Counted from the first letter of the stretch, positions 1-8,668 are shown. The stretch is 64,000 nt of DNA from Terrimonas pollutisoli (GCF_029360765.1 NZ_JARKNA010000015.1:1-64000), one strand, 5' to 3'. Program-made: numbers and translations. The notes: generated by a model from the sequence alone, not told the origin.

Positions 1-120
1 GAGTTTTGCGTGTGGTAACTCAAAATTATCTTTTATTAATGCTCACTTCTTTTTTTATACACCAAACAGCCTATTGCGTTGACCAAATAGTTTTTTTGAC
101 ATATTAACTAGCAACTTGAG

Positions 121-324
121 TTAATTACCATTCTCAATAAAACAACCGCGCAGAAAGACCTGTTAGAATCGCTTAATAAAACGATCAAAAAACTCAATAA
201 CCAGGTTGATGATCTTTCCAGGCAATTAAAAGATCAACAAGAGGAGAAGCCCGCCAAACCACTGTTTAAAGAAGCAGTTTAAAAACCTGTTCCCGAAACC
301 CCATCGAAAAAAGCGGAGGCGGTT
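121..324 (+). pseudogene. Decayed 5' part of the DUF2339 gene
   Basis: The reading frame of the downstream DUF2339 gene stays open and protein-like from about 121, encoding a charged coiled-coil-like stretch (AQKDLLESLNKTIKKLNN, then DDLSRQLKDQQEE). It is broken only by a TAA at 280-282, after which the same Lys/Pro/Glu-rich linker style resumes. A further in-frame TAG lies at 109-111 and no start codon or N-terminal membrane segment can be found upstream. The simplest reading is a gene that lost its start and gained a nonsense codon. A sequencing error at 280 cannot be excluded. Bases 1-120 show nothing else recognisable. Confidence 0.55.
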
Positions 325-2529
325 GTGGACGTGAACCCCGTGGCTGAAATTTCAAAAAGCCCCGGAGAAAAACCCTCACTGCCCGAAATCCCGGCCACGA
401 AAGAAAGAATAATTACTGAAGAAGAATCTTCCGCACCAATAAGCGAACAACTTAAGCGTCCGGTTCCACAACCAGCATTGGTCAATAAACAAAACCTGTG
501 GGATAAATGGATGCAGAACAATCCTGATCTTGAAAAATTTATTGGCGAAAACCTGGCGAACAAGATCGGCATCGCCGTATTGGTGTTGGGTATCGCATTC
601 TTTGTAAAATACGCCATTGATAAAAACTGGATCAACGAAGCAGGTCGTGTAGTTATCGGTCTTGCCAGTGGCGGCACATTAATTGGCCTCGCACATTACA
701 TCCGAAACAGTTATCGTTCTTTCAGCTCCGTATTAGTAGGCGGTGGGCTAGCGATCTTTTATTTCACGATGGCCTTTGCATTCCATGAGTATCATTTAAT
801 GAGCCAGCAGGCGGCTTTCGCTATCATGATCCTCATCACTGCTTTCGCCATCATACTTTCCTTGTTGTACAACCGGCTGGAAGTGGCTATACTGGCAACC
901 ATAGGTGGTTTCATTACCCCCTTCCTTGTTAGTACAGGTCATGGTAATTATATAGCGTTATTCACCTATTTGTGTATTTTAAATACCGGCCTGATGGTGC
1001 TGGCCTGGTTCAAACGCTGGCCAGCCATTAATTTCGTCGCCTTATTTTTTACTGTTTTTATTTATGGCGGCTGGCTTACAAAAGAGATATTGTCGGGCGA
1101 TGAAGGGCAATTCCCCTATCGGAATGCCATACTTTTCGCTACTATCTTTTATGTGTTGTTTGTAATAATGAATATCATTAACACCCTGCGGCTAAAAAAT
1201 TCTTTTAAAGGTTTTGATTTCATCGTGGTATTAAGTGTAAACTTTCTGTATTATACCGCAGGCCTGCTGATCTTACAGTACTGGAATGCCGGTGAATATA
1301 AAGGTTTGTTTACATCCGCATTGGGAGTTATCAACCTGGCCCTGGCCTGGCTTTTCTTTCGCAATACTAAAGTGGACAAAAACTTTGTGTATCTGCTTAT
1401 CGGACTAACGTTGACTTTTATTTCATTAGCTGCTCCTGTTCAATTAAAAGGGAATCATATCACATTGTTCTGGGCTGCGGAAGCTGTTGTTTTGTTCTGG
1501 CTGTATCAGCGCTCCCGCATCTCACTGATCAAAATCGCTTCATTAGCTGTCACGCTATTGATGTTTATCAGCCTGTTGATGGATTGGTCACAGGTATATT
1601 CTGCATCAAGGGTTCAGATACCTATTATCACGAATAAGGGATTTACTACTGCTATTGTAGCTGCCGCCGCATTGTTAGTTTACTATCTGCTGATGCGAAA
1701 AGAAGCAGATTCATTTTATCTCAATAGCCTGACCAATAAATCAGTCCGCACTATTCTTCTTGCAGGCGGTATTCTCCTTGGTTACCTGGCGGGAGTGCTG
1801 GAAATATGGTACCAGTTCGGCACAAGAATCCCTAAAACGGAGATCTATGCTGTTTATCTCCAATTGTACTCTTTTGCTTTTGCCATAGCGTTGTTGCTGG
1901 TTTTTAAGAAAGCTAACAACCTGCCGCTGCTGCGCTTTGTGCTGACCATACTCTGTTTTGCGTTGTATCTGATTAATCTTAATACCAATTACGAAATACT
2001 AAACAATATCCTGGAAACAGGGGACAATAAAGTTCATTTTACCGCTCATTGGATAAGCGCCGTCTTACTGCTTAAACTGCTGTATGATTTGGTTATCTAT
2101 TTCAGGAAAAATCATACAAGCTGGGTGTCATACGAAAGATCTTTTACCTGGTTGGCCACTATCAGCATCATTTTGCTGCTAAGCGTAGAAACGCATCACA
2201 TTATTCTGTGGCTCAATTACGCAAAACAAAATGACTGGGCCTATTGGCAAAATCTGTATTTCAAAGCCGGGTTAAGCATTTTGTGGGGTATCTGTTCATT
2301 TATCATGATGTGGCTGGGAATGAAATATAAATTCAGGACGCTTCGTATCATTTCATTAACACTGTTCTCTGTAACAATAGTAAAACTATTTTTCTATGAC
2401 ATCAGCAATATCCCGCCCGGTGGTAAGATAGCGGCATTTATCCTGCTCGGAGTGCTGCTGCTTACCGTATCATTTATGTATCAACGCCTGAAAAAAATAA
2501 TTATTGATGACACACAGGAAACGAAATAA
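325..2529 (+). CDS. DUF2339 polytopic membrane protein
   Basis: The 734-residue product has a Pro/Lys/Glu-rich soluble N-terminus of about 65 residues, then WDKW and a long run of roughly 20 hydrophobic segments to the C-terminus. This is the layout of DUF2339 inner-membrane proteins, whose function is unknown. GTG at 325 is preceded by GGAGG at 315-319, so it can act as a restart after the stop at 280. The usual N-terminal membrane anchor and coiled coil of the family lie upstream in the disrupted part. The 3' end overlaps the next gene by 23 nt, so the pair is probably co-translated, as DUF2339 and DUF3999 genes often are. The family call is from overall pattern and neighbour. Confidence 0.75.
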   Translation: MDVNPVAEISKSPGEKPSLPEIPATKERIITEEESSAPISEQLKRPVPQPALVNKQNLWDKWMQNNPDLEKFIGENLANKIGIAVLVLGIAFFVKYAIDKNWINEAGRVVIGLASGGTLIGLAHYIRNSYRSFSSVLVGGGLAIFYFTMAFAFHEYHLMSQQAAFAIMILITAFAIILSLLYNRLEVAILATIGGFITPFLVSTGHGNYIALFTYLCILNTGLMVLAWFKRWPAINFVALFFTVFIYGGWLTKEILSGDEGQFPYRNAILFATIFYVLFVIMNIINTLRLKNSFKGFDFIVVLSVNFLYYTAGLLILQYWNAGEYKGLFTSALGVINLALAWLFFRNTKVDKNFVYLLIGLTLTFISLAAPVQLKGNHITLFWAAEAVVLFWLYQRSRISLIKIASLAVTLLMFISLLMDWSQVYSASRVQIPIITNKGFTTAIVAAAALLVYYLLMRKEADSFYLNSLTNKSVRTILLAGGILLGYLAGVLEIWYQFGTRIPKTEIYAVYLQLYSFAFAIALLLVFKKANNLPLLRFVLTILCFALYLINLNTNYEILNNILETGDNKVHFTAHWISAVLLLKLLYDLVIYFRKNHTSWVSYERSFTWLATISIILLLSVETHHIILWLNYAKQNDWAYWQNLYFKAGLSILWGICSFIMMWLGMKYKFRTLRIISLTLFSVTIVKLFFYDISNIPPGGKIAAFILLGVLLLTVSFMYQRLKKIIIDDTQETK

Positions 2530-3736
2530 TATATGGTTGCTTAGCCTGTTGCTGTCCATTTGCGCACAAGCACAGTTTCGCCATAGTGCTGTATTGGATT
2601 CAGTAAAAGAGCCTGGATTTTATGCTATAGCAGTTTCCCCGCAATTAAGCACATATATCAAAACAGATTTGAGCGATATAAGAATTGCGGATCAAAAAGA
2701 ACAATGGGCGCCACATATTATTCATTACCCAGGTCAAAACCGTGTGACTGAAGTTCTCTATTTTACACTTCCTGTTATTAAAAAGGAGAATGTCAATTCA
2801 AAAACGATTTTAATTATCCGTAACCCAGGCAATCCACCCCTTTCCAATCTTTATCTAACGCTAAAAAATACTGCAGCCAGCCGGTTTGCCGCTTTAAGCG
2901 GAAGCGATGACAACAAAAACTGGTTTAGCATCGCTGATAGCTTGTTATTAAGCCAACCGGGTATATTCGATGATAACAAAGTCGCTTTGACCATCAGTTT
3001 CCCAGCGGTCAGTTATTCCTATTTCCGTTTAACCATTGACAATGGTAAAAATGATCCGTTGAACATATTGGAAGCCCTGAACTATGGAACTGCATTACCT
3101 GACAGCGTTAAACACTTTATAGAAAACCCGAAAGCAAGCTTTCAGCAAACAGACAGCGCCGGGTTTTCATTGATACGAATTGATAACGGAAATAATTTTC
3201 ATTTTAGCAAACTCAATATTCACATTTCATCGCCTAAATATTTTGAACGAAGAGCGAGGCTATATGCATCTCCTGTAACTAACATACAGTCAGCATTACA
3301 GACAACGCCTGTCGGCAATTTTCTTCTGTCATCGGGGAATAACGAAGGATATGAAACTCCTTTAATGAGGGATAGTGTTCTTTATTTGTTAGTAGAAAAT
3401 AATGATAATCCGCCTGTGCAGATTGAAGCCATTAGTACGCTACAACAAAACAAAATGCTCATTGCATGGCTTGAAAAAGGTAAGAATTATCAATTACTGC
3501 TTGATAATTTAAATGGCGTTGCCCCTGACTATGATCTTAAACAATTTCAAAATTTAATTCCGGCATCTGTTCAGCGACTGAATATCGGCGATATAAAAGC
3601 CATTCCCATCCATTCAGCCATTACCCAAACAAAGGGAAATATTAAATGGTGGATTTGGCCCACCATTCTTGTTGTAATAATATTGCTGAGTTATCTTACA
3701 TGGTCCCTTACAAGAGATATGAAGAAATTAAAGTAG
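2507..3736 (+). CDS. DUF3999-like exported protein with C-terminal membrane anchor
   Basis: ATG 2507 lies inside the end of the DUF2339 gene. The product of about 409 residues has a signal peptide ending near CAQAQ, a long beta-rich extracytoplasmic region with discoidin-like wording (SASRFAALSGSDDNKNWF, then FPAVSYSYFRLTIDNG), and one C-terminal membrane helix (WWIWPTILVVIILLSYLTW) followed by a short basic tail. DUF3999 proteins accompany DUF2339 proteins in other bacteria and have this layout. The partner role is inferred from overlap and synteny. The biochemical function is unknown. Confidence 0.65.
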   Translation: MTHRKRNNIWLLSLLLSICAQAQFRHSAVLDSVKEPGFYAIAVSPQLSTYIKTDLSDIRIADQKEQWAPHIIHYPGQNRVTEVLYFTLPVIKKENVNSKTILIIRNPGNPPLSNLYLTLKNTAASRFAALSGSDDNKNWFSIADSLLLSQPGIFDDNKVALTISFPAVSYSYFRLTIDNGKNDPLNILEALNYGTALPDSVKHFIENPKASFQQTDSAGFSLIRIDNGNNFHFSKLNIHISSPKYFERRARLYASPVTNIQSALQTTPVGNFLLSSGNNEGYETPLMRDSVLYLLVENNDNPPVQIEAISTLQQNKMLIAWLEKGKNYQLLLDNLNGVAPDYDLKQFQNLIPASVQRLNIGDIKAIPIHSAITQTKGNIKWWIWPTILVVIILLSYLTWSLTRDMKKLK

Positions 3737-3804
3737 AAATTGCTTGTAATGGAGGTGGCGACAATAATTCAGGTAATCAAAATATCTTAGCAAAAAGAGT
3801 AGGG

Positions 3805-4125
3805 ATGGAAACTTCCGGAAGTATTATCTATAATGTAACGACAAAAGTAGATCATCGTATAGCCAGTCAATGGTTGCAATGGATAAAAGAAGAGCATATC
3901 CCCGGCATTATTGCTACCGGTTGCTTCACCCATGCAACCGTCCTGCGCCTGATGGAGGTTGATGAGACGGAAGGACTCACCTATGCAATACAATATCATG
4001 CCGTGAGTAAGGCCTTTTATAATCGTTATATACAAAACTTTGCCGGGGAAATGAGAACAAAAGCAACCACTAAGTGGGGTGATGCTTTTATTGCATTTAA
4101 CTCTGTTTTAGAAGTTGTGAATTGA
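3805..4125 (+). CDS. DUF4286 family protein
   Basis: From ATG 3805 the product has 106 residues. It opens with IIYNVTTKVDHRIASQWLQW and contains IKEEHIPGIIATGCF, DETEGLTYAIQYHA and a C-terminal KWGDAFIAFNSVLEVV, the pattern of the small dimeric-alpha/beta-barrel-like DUF4286 proteins of Bacteroidota. The reading frame stays open upstream to 3646, but that part overlaps the DUF3999-like gene and looks non-coding (cysteine-rich, no conservation pattern), so the internal start is preferred. The function is unknown. Confidence 0.8.
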   Translation: METSGSIIYNVTTKVDHRIASQWLQWIKEEHIPGIIATGCFTHATVLRLMEVDETEGLTYAIQYHAVSKAFYNRYIQNFAGEMRTKATTKWGDAFIAFNSVLEVVN

Positions 4126-4195
4126 GTGTGCAAAACATTAATTCTTTGTTTTACACATTCAAAAACTATTGTATATTCCTCTCAAACCCACACCC

Positions 4196-4221
4196 CGCCT
4201 GCCTTTCAGGCGACCTTTTTG
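4196..4221 (+). terminator. Possible terminator after DUF4286 gene
   Basis: CGCCTG, a five-base loop and CAGGCG form a 6-bp GC-rich hairpin followed by ACCTTTTTG. It lies about 70 nt after the DUF4286 stop. The stem is short, so confidence is moderate. A frame open from 4126 to 4401 spans this hairpin and the HU promoter and is not believed to be a gene. Confidence 0.4.
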
Positions 4222-4359
4222 AAACCTTTGCTGGTAAAGGATTTCAGCACCATAGGTAAAATTACCGCACAAAAATACGATAGCAAAAATCCTTTAAAAT
4301 CCTTATCCCGTGCGGGTTCGGGCACTATATTCGATATTGGTAAAAAGAGCAAATATTTT

Positions 4360-4389
4360 TTTGCTGCTATCAAAAACCGTATAAATTTG
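4360..4389 (+). promoter_or_regulatory. Bacteroidota-type promoter of the HU gene
   Basis: TTTG at 4360-4363 is separated by 18 nt from TAAATTTG at 4382-4389. This is a full match to the TTTG/TAnnTTTG consensus used by the primary sigma factor of Bacteroidota. It lies about 30 nt before the HU start codon. Confidence 0.8.
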
Positions 4390-4419
4390 CCCCGTTACTA
4401 AATCATTAAAAACAAGATT

Positions 4420-4689
4420 ATGAACAAAGCTGAATTGATCGCAAAAATTTCTGACGATGCTGAGATTACAAAAACTCAGGCAAACGCTGCTTTAGATTCT
4501 TTTATTGAAGCAGTTACCAAAACTTTGAAAGGTGGTGGTAAAGTTACACTGGTAGGCTTCGGTACTTTTTCCGTATCTAAAAGAGCTGCACGTAACGGTC
4601 GCAACCCCCAAACTGGCGCTGTTATCAAAATCAAAGCCCGTAAAGTGGCAAAATTCAAAGCAGGTAAAGAATTGGCTGCAAAAATGTAA
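4420..4689 (+). CDS. HU-family DNA-binding protein
   Basis: The 89-residue product matches HU/IHF proteins end to end: MNKAELIAKIS, the KTQANAALDSF helix, VTLVGFGTFSVSKRAARNGRNP at the base of the DNA-binding arm, and KFKAGKELAAKM at the end. It is a dimeric nucleoid protein that bends DNA. It has its own strong promoter and terminator and is therefore a single-gene unit. Two ORFs on the opposite strand are shadows. Confidence 0.97.
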   Translation: MNKAELIAKISDDAEITKTQANAALDSFIEAVTKTLKGGGKVTLVGFGTFSVSKRAARNGRNPQTGAVIKIKARKVAKFKAGKELAAKM

Positions 4690-4707
4690 TCCAACCATTA
4701 CAGTATT

Positions 4708-4744
4708 AAAAGCTCCGGAGCTTTACCAGTTCCGGAGCTTTTTT
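4708..4744 (+). terminator. Rho-independent terminator of HU gene
   Basis: A 12-bp stem, AAAAGCTCCGGA (4708-4719) with TCCGGAGCTTTT (4731-4742), is followed by more T residues. It lies 18 nt after the HU stop codon. Confidence 0.85.
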
Positions 4745-4759
4745 AATTTTTAAACAACA

Positions 4760-4767
4760 TACCTTCG
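4760..4767 (+). promoter_or_regulatory. Probable -7 element of the bTHX gene
   Basis: TACCTTCG followed by CA lies 22 nt before the start codon and matches TAnnTTTG with one change. The same TAyCTTCGCA form precedes pyrH and rplM in this window. No good TTTG is visible at -33. Confidence 0.45.
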
Positions 4768-4789
4768 CATTTAAACAAAAAAGATAATT

Positions 4790-4906
4790 ATGGGCAGAGG
4801 AGATAAAAAAACCGCAAAAGGAAAACGTTTCAAAGGTTCTTTTGGCAAAACACGTCCGGCGAAAGTTGCGCCAGCAAAAAAAGCAGCCGCTAAAAAGAAA
4901 GCGTAA
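4790..4906 (+). CDS. Small ribosomal subunit protein bTHX (30S THX)
   Basis: A 38-codon gene encodes an extremely basic peptide beginning MGRGDKKTAKGKRFKGSFGK and ending in an Ala/Lys tail. The MGRGDKK..KGK..GS.G..RP pattern is that of the THX protein, which sits in the head of the 30S subunit in Thermus and is common in Bacteroidota. It is flanked by a promoter-like element and a terminator, which supports a real transcription unit despite its size. The Ala/Lys repeats at the C-terminus look low in complexity, but the conserved N-terminus is convincing. Confidence 0.88.
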   Translation: MGRGDKKTAKGKRFKGSFGKTRPAKVAPAKKAAAKKKA

Positions 4907-4927
4907 AGAAGGAACAAGATTCAAGAT

Positions 4928-4960
4928 AGAGGTACGAAGCAAAAAATTGTACCTCTTTTT
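4928..4960 (+). terminator. Terminator of the bTHX gene
   Basis: AGAGGTAC (4928-4935) pairs with GTACCTCT (4949-4956) and is followed by a T run. It lies 21 nt after the bTHX stop. Confidence 0.75.
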
Positions 4961-4979
4961 CTTTTGGAATGGTAGACTA

Positions 4980-5624
4980 TCAAGGTGCCAGCCTCGCTGT
5001 TTTCCATTCGCCATTTTCCTGCAATGAGTATTCTATCCTGTCATGCAGGCGTGAAGGCCGGCCCTGCCAAAATTCAATAATAACGGGCTTTACCAGGTAC
5101 CCGCCCCAGTTTGCCGGTCGTTCAATTATATTATTACCGGTTTTCTTTTCAAATTCATCATATCTTTTTTCGAGCCATTCCCTGTTTTCTATCACGGCGC
5201 TTTGAGGCGATATGCTGGCTCCCAACTGGCTTGCAACCGGCCTTGAATGAAAATATTCGTCACTTTCGTTTTCGTCTACTTTCTCCACAAGGCCTGTTAT
5301 TCTTATTTGCCTTTCCAGTTCTTTCCAAAAAAACACCAGGCAGGCTTTGGGATTTTCCAATAGCTGTTTGCCTTTATAGCTATCATAGTTGGTAAAAAAT
5401 ATAAACCCATTTTCCGAATAGCCTTTTAACAACACAATCCTGGCAGACGGAACACCATCTACTGAAGCTGTTGCCAGCGTCATGGCATTTATCTCATCAA
5501 TATCGGCATCGATAGCTTCCTGCCACCAGGTATCAAACTGGCGGATTGGATTACTATCAATAGAGTCTTCTGTTAATGTTTTTTGCGAGTAGGTCTTCCT
5601 GATTCCGGCAATATCCTGTTGCAT
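4980..5624 (-). CDS. pdxH: Pyridoxamine 5'-phosphate oxidase
   Basis: The enzyme oxidises pyridoxamine or pyridoxine 5'-phosphate to pyridoxal 5'-phosphate with FMN. Family features seen are the N-terminal IRKTYSQKTLTE, ARIVLLKGYSENGFIFFTNY, KGKQLLENPKACLVFFW, RQIRITG, SRPVASQLGASISPQS and the C-terminal EFWQGRPSRLHDRIEY, with the active-site Arg/His region intact. An ATG at 5633 would add three residues (MIH), but a near-perfect promoter ends at 5642, so the ATG at 5624 is the likelier start. It is a single gene, convergent with the bTHX unit. Confidence 0.95.
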   Translation of the reverse strand: MQQDIAGIRKTYSQKTLTEDSIDSNPIRQFDTWWQEAIDADIDEINAMTLATASVDGVPSARIVLLKGYSENGFIFFTNYDSYKGKQLLENPKACLVFFWKELERQIRITGLVEKVDENESDEYFHSRPVASQLGASISPQSAVIENREWLEKRYDEFEKKTGNNIIERPANWGGYLVKPVIIEFWQGRPSRLHDRIEYSLQENGEWKTARLAP

Positions 5625-5641
5625 ATGGATCATTTAAGCAG

Positions 5642-5671
5642 CAAAGTTAACTGCTTTACGAAAGTCGCAAG
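5642..5671 (-). promoter_or_regulatory. Promoter of pdxH
   Basis: On the minus strand, CTTG (5671-5668), an 18-nt spacer and TAACTTTG (5649-5642) match the Bacteroidota consensus. Transcription would begin about 12 nt before the ATG at 5624. Confidence 0.7.
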
Positions 5672-5697
5672 ATAACAAAAGCCCCTGGCGGAGCTTT
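5672..5697 (-). terminator. Terminator of the coiled-coil gene
   Basis: On the minus strand AAAGCTCC, loop GCCA and GGGGCTTT form an 8-bp stem with one G-U pair, followed by TGTTAT. It lies about 30 nt after the stop of the gene ending at 5726 and next to the pdxH promoter. Confidence 0.6.
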
Positions 5698-5725
5698 CTG
5701 CAGCATGATTTTAATCAGTAAAAAA

Positions 5726-6772
5726 TTACAGTTCCCTGTTACGCATCAGCTGATCCCTTTCTTCGGATACCATGTTCAGCATACTTTCCAATTCCCCTAC
5801 CCGGCGCAGCTGGCTTTCCAGCTTTTTATTCGTGTCTGATACGACCTGCAGGTCATTGTTTAGTTCTTCCAGGTAGCTGGCTCTTTTTTGCAATTGTTGT
5901 TTCTGAAAGTTTGCCTCTCTCAACTTATCTTCCAGTTCTATCAGTTGGGTGTGCAGCTGCTGGTTTTCCATCGACAGGGTGTTGGTCTTGAACTTCGTCT
6001 CCTCAAAATCTTTGCTCATTTTGGAATGCAATTCTTTCAGGTCTTCAAATTCAAGGTTCATCATTTTAGCAGCTGTCAGCTGCGACTCCATCTTCTGAAT
6101 TTTACCCTGCAGGATATTAAACTCGTGGTAAGTATTGTCGAGCATTGACTTCATTTCAGAGGTCAGTTGCTCCTTTTGCCTTATTTGATTGATTTCTTTT
6201 TCCTTTTCGGATAGTTGCGCCCGCATGCTGCCAACCTGCGCTGCCAGCTCTTCATTGCTTTTCAGGATCTCCCGCTGCAACTCCTCCTTCTCTTTTATCA
6301 CATCAATATTCCCCAATAGCTGGTTGATTTTTTGATTCTGTTCCATCAGGCTATTTTGCGCCTCCCGTAGTTGGTCGAGATAATCGATGCCCACCACTCT
6401 TTCTTTTTCTGCGGGTAAAGTAACAGTAACCGGAGTTGCGAGTTTTTGCATGTTGGCCATTTCAATTTCCAGGGCTCGTTTCTCCTTGTGTATCTCCTGC
6501 GCTTCGGTTGAATATATCCTGGCGTTTTCTTCTGCTTCTGCCAATTGTTGCCTGAGTTCCGCTAATTCCCTGTCTTTTGCTTCGGTATCATTCAGGTATT
6601 TCAGTTTCCACTCATCTTGCAGTGGATTACCTTTTTCCATTTCCCGGGTGGTGGCTTTGAGACTTCTATTACTGGCAATAAAGAAATGTATGGTGATGCC
6701 TAAAATGATCGCTCCAAAAAGCAACAACACGATTTCAAGAACAGAAAGGGTAAGAGTGACGGCGGCCAACAT
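5726..6772 (-). CDS. Membrane-anchored coiled-coil protein
   Basis: The 348-residue protein has one N-terminal membrane helix (about residues 5-32) and then an almost continuous coiled coil rich in Glu, Gln, Leu and Lys to the end, for example ELRQQLAEAEENA, EKEKEINQIRQKEQL and LEDKLREANFQKQQLQKRAS. A proline-containing break lies near residues 112-120 (TPVTVTLPAEKE). No enzymatic domain is visible. Such proteins may act as scaffolds or in envelope or division processes, but nothing here proves a role. It lies alone between pyrH and pdxH. Confidence 0.75.
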   Translation of the reverse strand: MLAAVTLTLSVLEIVLLLFGAIILGITIHFFIASNRSLKATTREMEKGNPLQDEWKLKYLNDTEAKDRELAELRQQLAEAEENARIYSTEAQEIHKEKRALEIEMANMQKLATPVTVTLPAEKERVVGIDYLDQLREAQNSLMEQNQKINQLLGNIDVIKEKEELQREILKSNEELAAQVGSMRAQLSEKEKEINQIRQKEQLTSEMKSMLDNTYHEFNILQGKIQKMESQLTAAKMMNLEFEDLKELHSKMSKDFEETKFKTNTLSMENQQLHTQLIELEDKLREANFQKQQLQKRASYLEELNNDLQVVSDTNKKLESQLRRVGELESMLNMVSEERDQLMRNREL

Positions 6773-6881
6773 ACTCTGAAATAAATTAATTCTGGAAACT
6801 AAAAAAAATTAACCAGACGCTGGCTAATTGTTTTTCACAAGAGTGGGAAAGATTACACAAGATAATAGCTATCCTGAGAAA

Positions 6882-6921
6882 TAAAAGCCCCGGATGAAAA
6901 ATGTTTGGAATTTGCCGGGCT
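6882..6921 (-). terminator. Terminator of pyrH
   Basis: On the minus strand AGCCCGG and CCGGGGCT (one bulged base) form a hairpin followed by TTTTATTT. It begins 29 nt after the pyrH stop. Confidence 0.65.
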
Positions 6922-6949
6922 ATTGGACAAAAATTGCCGTGGGAGCGGC

Positions 6950-7663
6950 TTAGCCCTTCACCAGGGTACCCACCTTTTCGCCGGTGACCACCCGCCTCAG
7001 GTTGCCTTCTTTGTTCATATCGAAAACGATAATCGGCAGGTCATTCTCCATGCAAAGGGTGAAAGCGGTCATATCCATTACCCGCAAATTTTTGCTCAGG
7101 CATTCCTGGAAGGTAATGCTGTCATATTTAGTAGCGGAAGAATCTTTTTCCGGATCGGCGGTATAGATACCATCTACCCTGGTGCCTTTCAGGATAACGT
7201 CTGCCTTTATTTCAATGGCCCTCAAAGAGCCAGCGGTATCAGTAGTAAAATAAGGATTACCGGTACCTGCCCCGAAAATAACTACACGGCCTTTCTCCAC
7301 GTGGCGGATAGCCCGGCGTCGGATATAAGGTTCGGCTATTTGCTCCATTTTAATGGCACTTTGTAATCTTGTGTACACGCCTATTTTTTCCAGGCCTGCC
7401 TGTAAGGCCATGCCGTTGATTACTGTTGCCAGCATTCCCATATAATCGCCATGTGCCCTTTCAATTCCGGTTTCCGCTTCGTTCATTCCCCGGTAAATAT
7501 TACCGCCACCGATAACGATTGCCACCTGCACACCCAGTTCTGTTATCTCTTTTATATCCTGCGCATATTGGGAGATCACGGTTGTATCCATTCCAAAATT
7601 CTTATCCCCCATCAAAGATTCACCGGACAATTTCAGCAGAATTCGTTTATACTTAGGCAGCAT
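6950..7663 (-). CDS. pyrH: UMP kinase
   Basis: The 237-residue product is a full-length bacterial UMP kinase of the amino-acid-kinase fold, which makes UDP from UMP and ATP. Diagnostic stretches are RILLKLSGESL, AIVIGGGNIYRG, GDYMGMLATVINGMALQ, RRRAIRHVEKGRVVIFGAGTGNPYFTTD and KGTRVDGIYTADP. In many genomes pyrH follows rpsB-tsf. Here it stands alone with its own promoter-like element and terminator, about 35 kb from rpsB-tsf. Confidence 0.97.
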   Translation of the reverse strand: MLPKYKRILLKLSGESLMGDKNFGMDTTVISQYAQDIKEITELGVQVAIVIGGGNIYRGMNEAETGIERAHGDYMGMLATVINGMALQAGLEKIGVYTRLQSAIKMEQIAEPYIRRRAIRHVEKGRVVIFGAGTGNPYFTTDTAGSLRAIEIKADVILKGTRVDGIYTADPEKDSSATKYDSITFQECLSKNLRVMDMTAFTLCMENDLPIIVFDMNKEGNLRRVVTGEKVGTLVKG

Positions 7664-7683
7664 GGATTATATTTTTTGCGCTG

Positions 7684-7691
7684 CGAAGATA
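7684..7691 (-). promoter_or_regulatory. Probable -7 element of pyrH
   Basis: Minus-strand TATCTTCG, followed by CA, lies about 20 nt before the start codon and differs from TAnnTTTG at one base. It is the same variant as before rplM and the bTHX gene. No clear -33 motif is seen. Confidence 0.45.
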
Positions 7692-7823
7692 GGGAAACAG
7701 GCTTTTTATCGGTCAGGTTTTATTGGTATGGCCAGTCGTTGACTAAAACGGAACATTTGTCGCATGCTGATGCTTTCCTGCCTGCATGGGAATTTATTAT
7801 TGTAAGCACCGTGAATGTTAATT

Positions 7824-8546
7824 TTATTGGGCTTCATGGCGCACATAAAACTGGCTTCCATCCTTACGATACATCGAAAACAAATCAGGCATTTCATTTG
7901 TCTGGATTACTTCATTTGCATAAAAAGAGTGCTGAACAAAGAATTCGCTTCCGGCCTCCTGGCCCAATGCCAGTGTGAGATAGATTTTAAACTTCAAAGG
8001 TGACAACTCTTTTCCATATTGAACAAGCCTCAGTTTTGTAATTATTCCCTCTGCTGATTTTATTTTTTTCTGCGGAACATCCCCCGGCACCGCCATGCTC
8101 TTTGAATTTATTTCCTGCAGGCTTACAAGCGATTTACTTAATCCGCTCAGGGGAGGTAAAAAATCAACCCCCTCCGGCAAATCAAAAGAAGCCGAAAAAA
8201 AGGATGAACTGGCCGACAGATTTTTATCGACCCGGTAAGTATCTGTTTCAACAGCGCCGGAAACAATCACCCCCTTTTTAAACAGGCTCATCGCCTCTCC
8301 GTCATTTATCAACGCCGATTTTTTCCATTTTATATATAACGGCTGGTTTGCCTTATTAAAAACGGCAATAGTTAATAGCCCACCTTCACCACTGAATTTA
8401 TAGGAGACTTTCAGCGTATCATTTTCCCACAAAAATTCTTTCTTCTCATTTTTTGGAACATCACTGGAATCCAATGTGACATACTGATAGGTAGTACAGG
8501 AAGAAAGAGTGGCAATAAAAAGAACAAAAAGTAGAAAATGTTGCAT
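7824..8546 (-). CDS. Putative lipoprotein, function unknown
   Basis: ATG 8546 gives a lipoprotein signal (MQHFLLFVLFIATLSSC, Cys17 as the lipidation site) and a mature part of about 220 residues rich in beta-strand-type sequence. A longer frame to 8594 would add 16 residues before the signal and is less likely. The mature part contains KVSYKFSGEGGLLTIAVFNK and QPLYIKWKKSALI, which resembles the wording of small beta-sandwich envelope proteins, but I do not recognise a family. It is monocistronic between pyrH and the paralogous pair downstream. Confidence 0.7.
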   Translation of the reverse strand: MQHFLLFVLFIATLSSCTTYQYVTLDSSDVPKNEKKEFLWENDTLKVSYKFSGEGGLLTIAVFNKANQPLYIKWKKSALINDGEAMSLFKKGVIVSGAVETDTYRVDKNLSASSSFFSASFDLPEGVDFLPPLSGLSKSLVSLQEINSKSMAVPGDVPQKKIKSAEGIITKLRLVQYGKELSPLKFKIYLTLALGQEAGSEFFVQHSFYANEVIQTNEMPDLFSMYRKDGSQFYVRHEAQ

Positions 8547-8668
8547 GAAAAATTTTCTGAAAAAATAAATAACAGATGCAATATCTGTTGCCAACTAAAA
8601 ACCAATTTCAAAAAAATTAACAGTGGGTTTAATGCGTTTTGTACGTTCGTTACCAAAGTGAGAAATTA

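Noticed and set aside
4126..4401. 91-codon ORF between DUF4286 and HU
   Set aside because: It starts next to the stop of DUF4286 but spans a hairpin and the strong HU promoter and has no protein-like pattern.
7451..8003. Plus-strand ORFs over the pyrH promoter region
   Set aside because: They are antisense to pyrH and the lipoprotein gene, with no start signals or domain wording.
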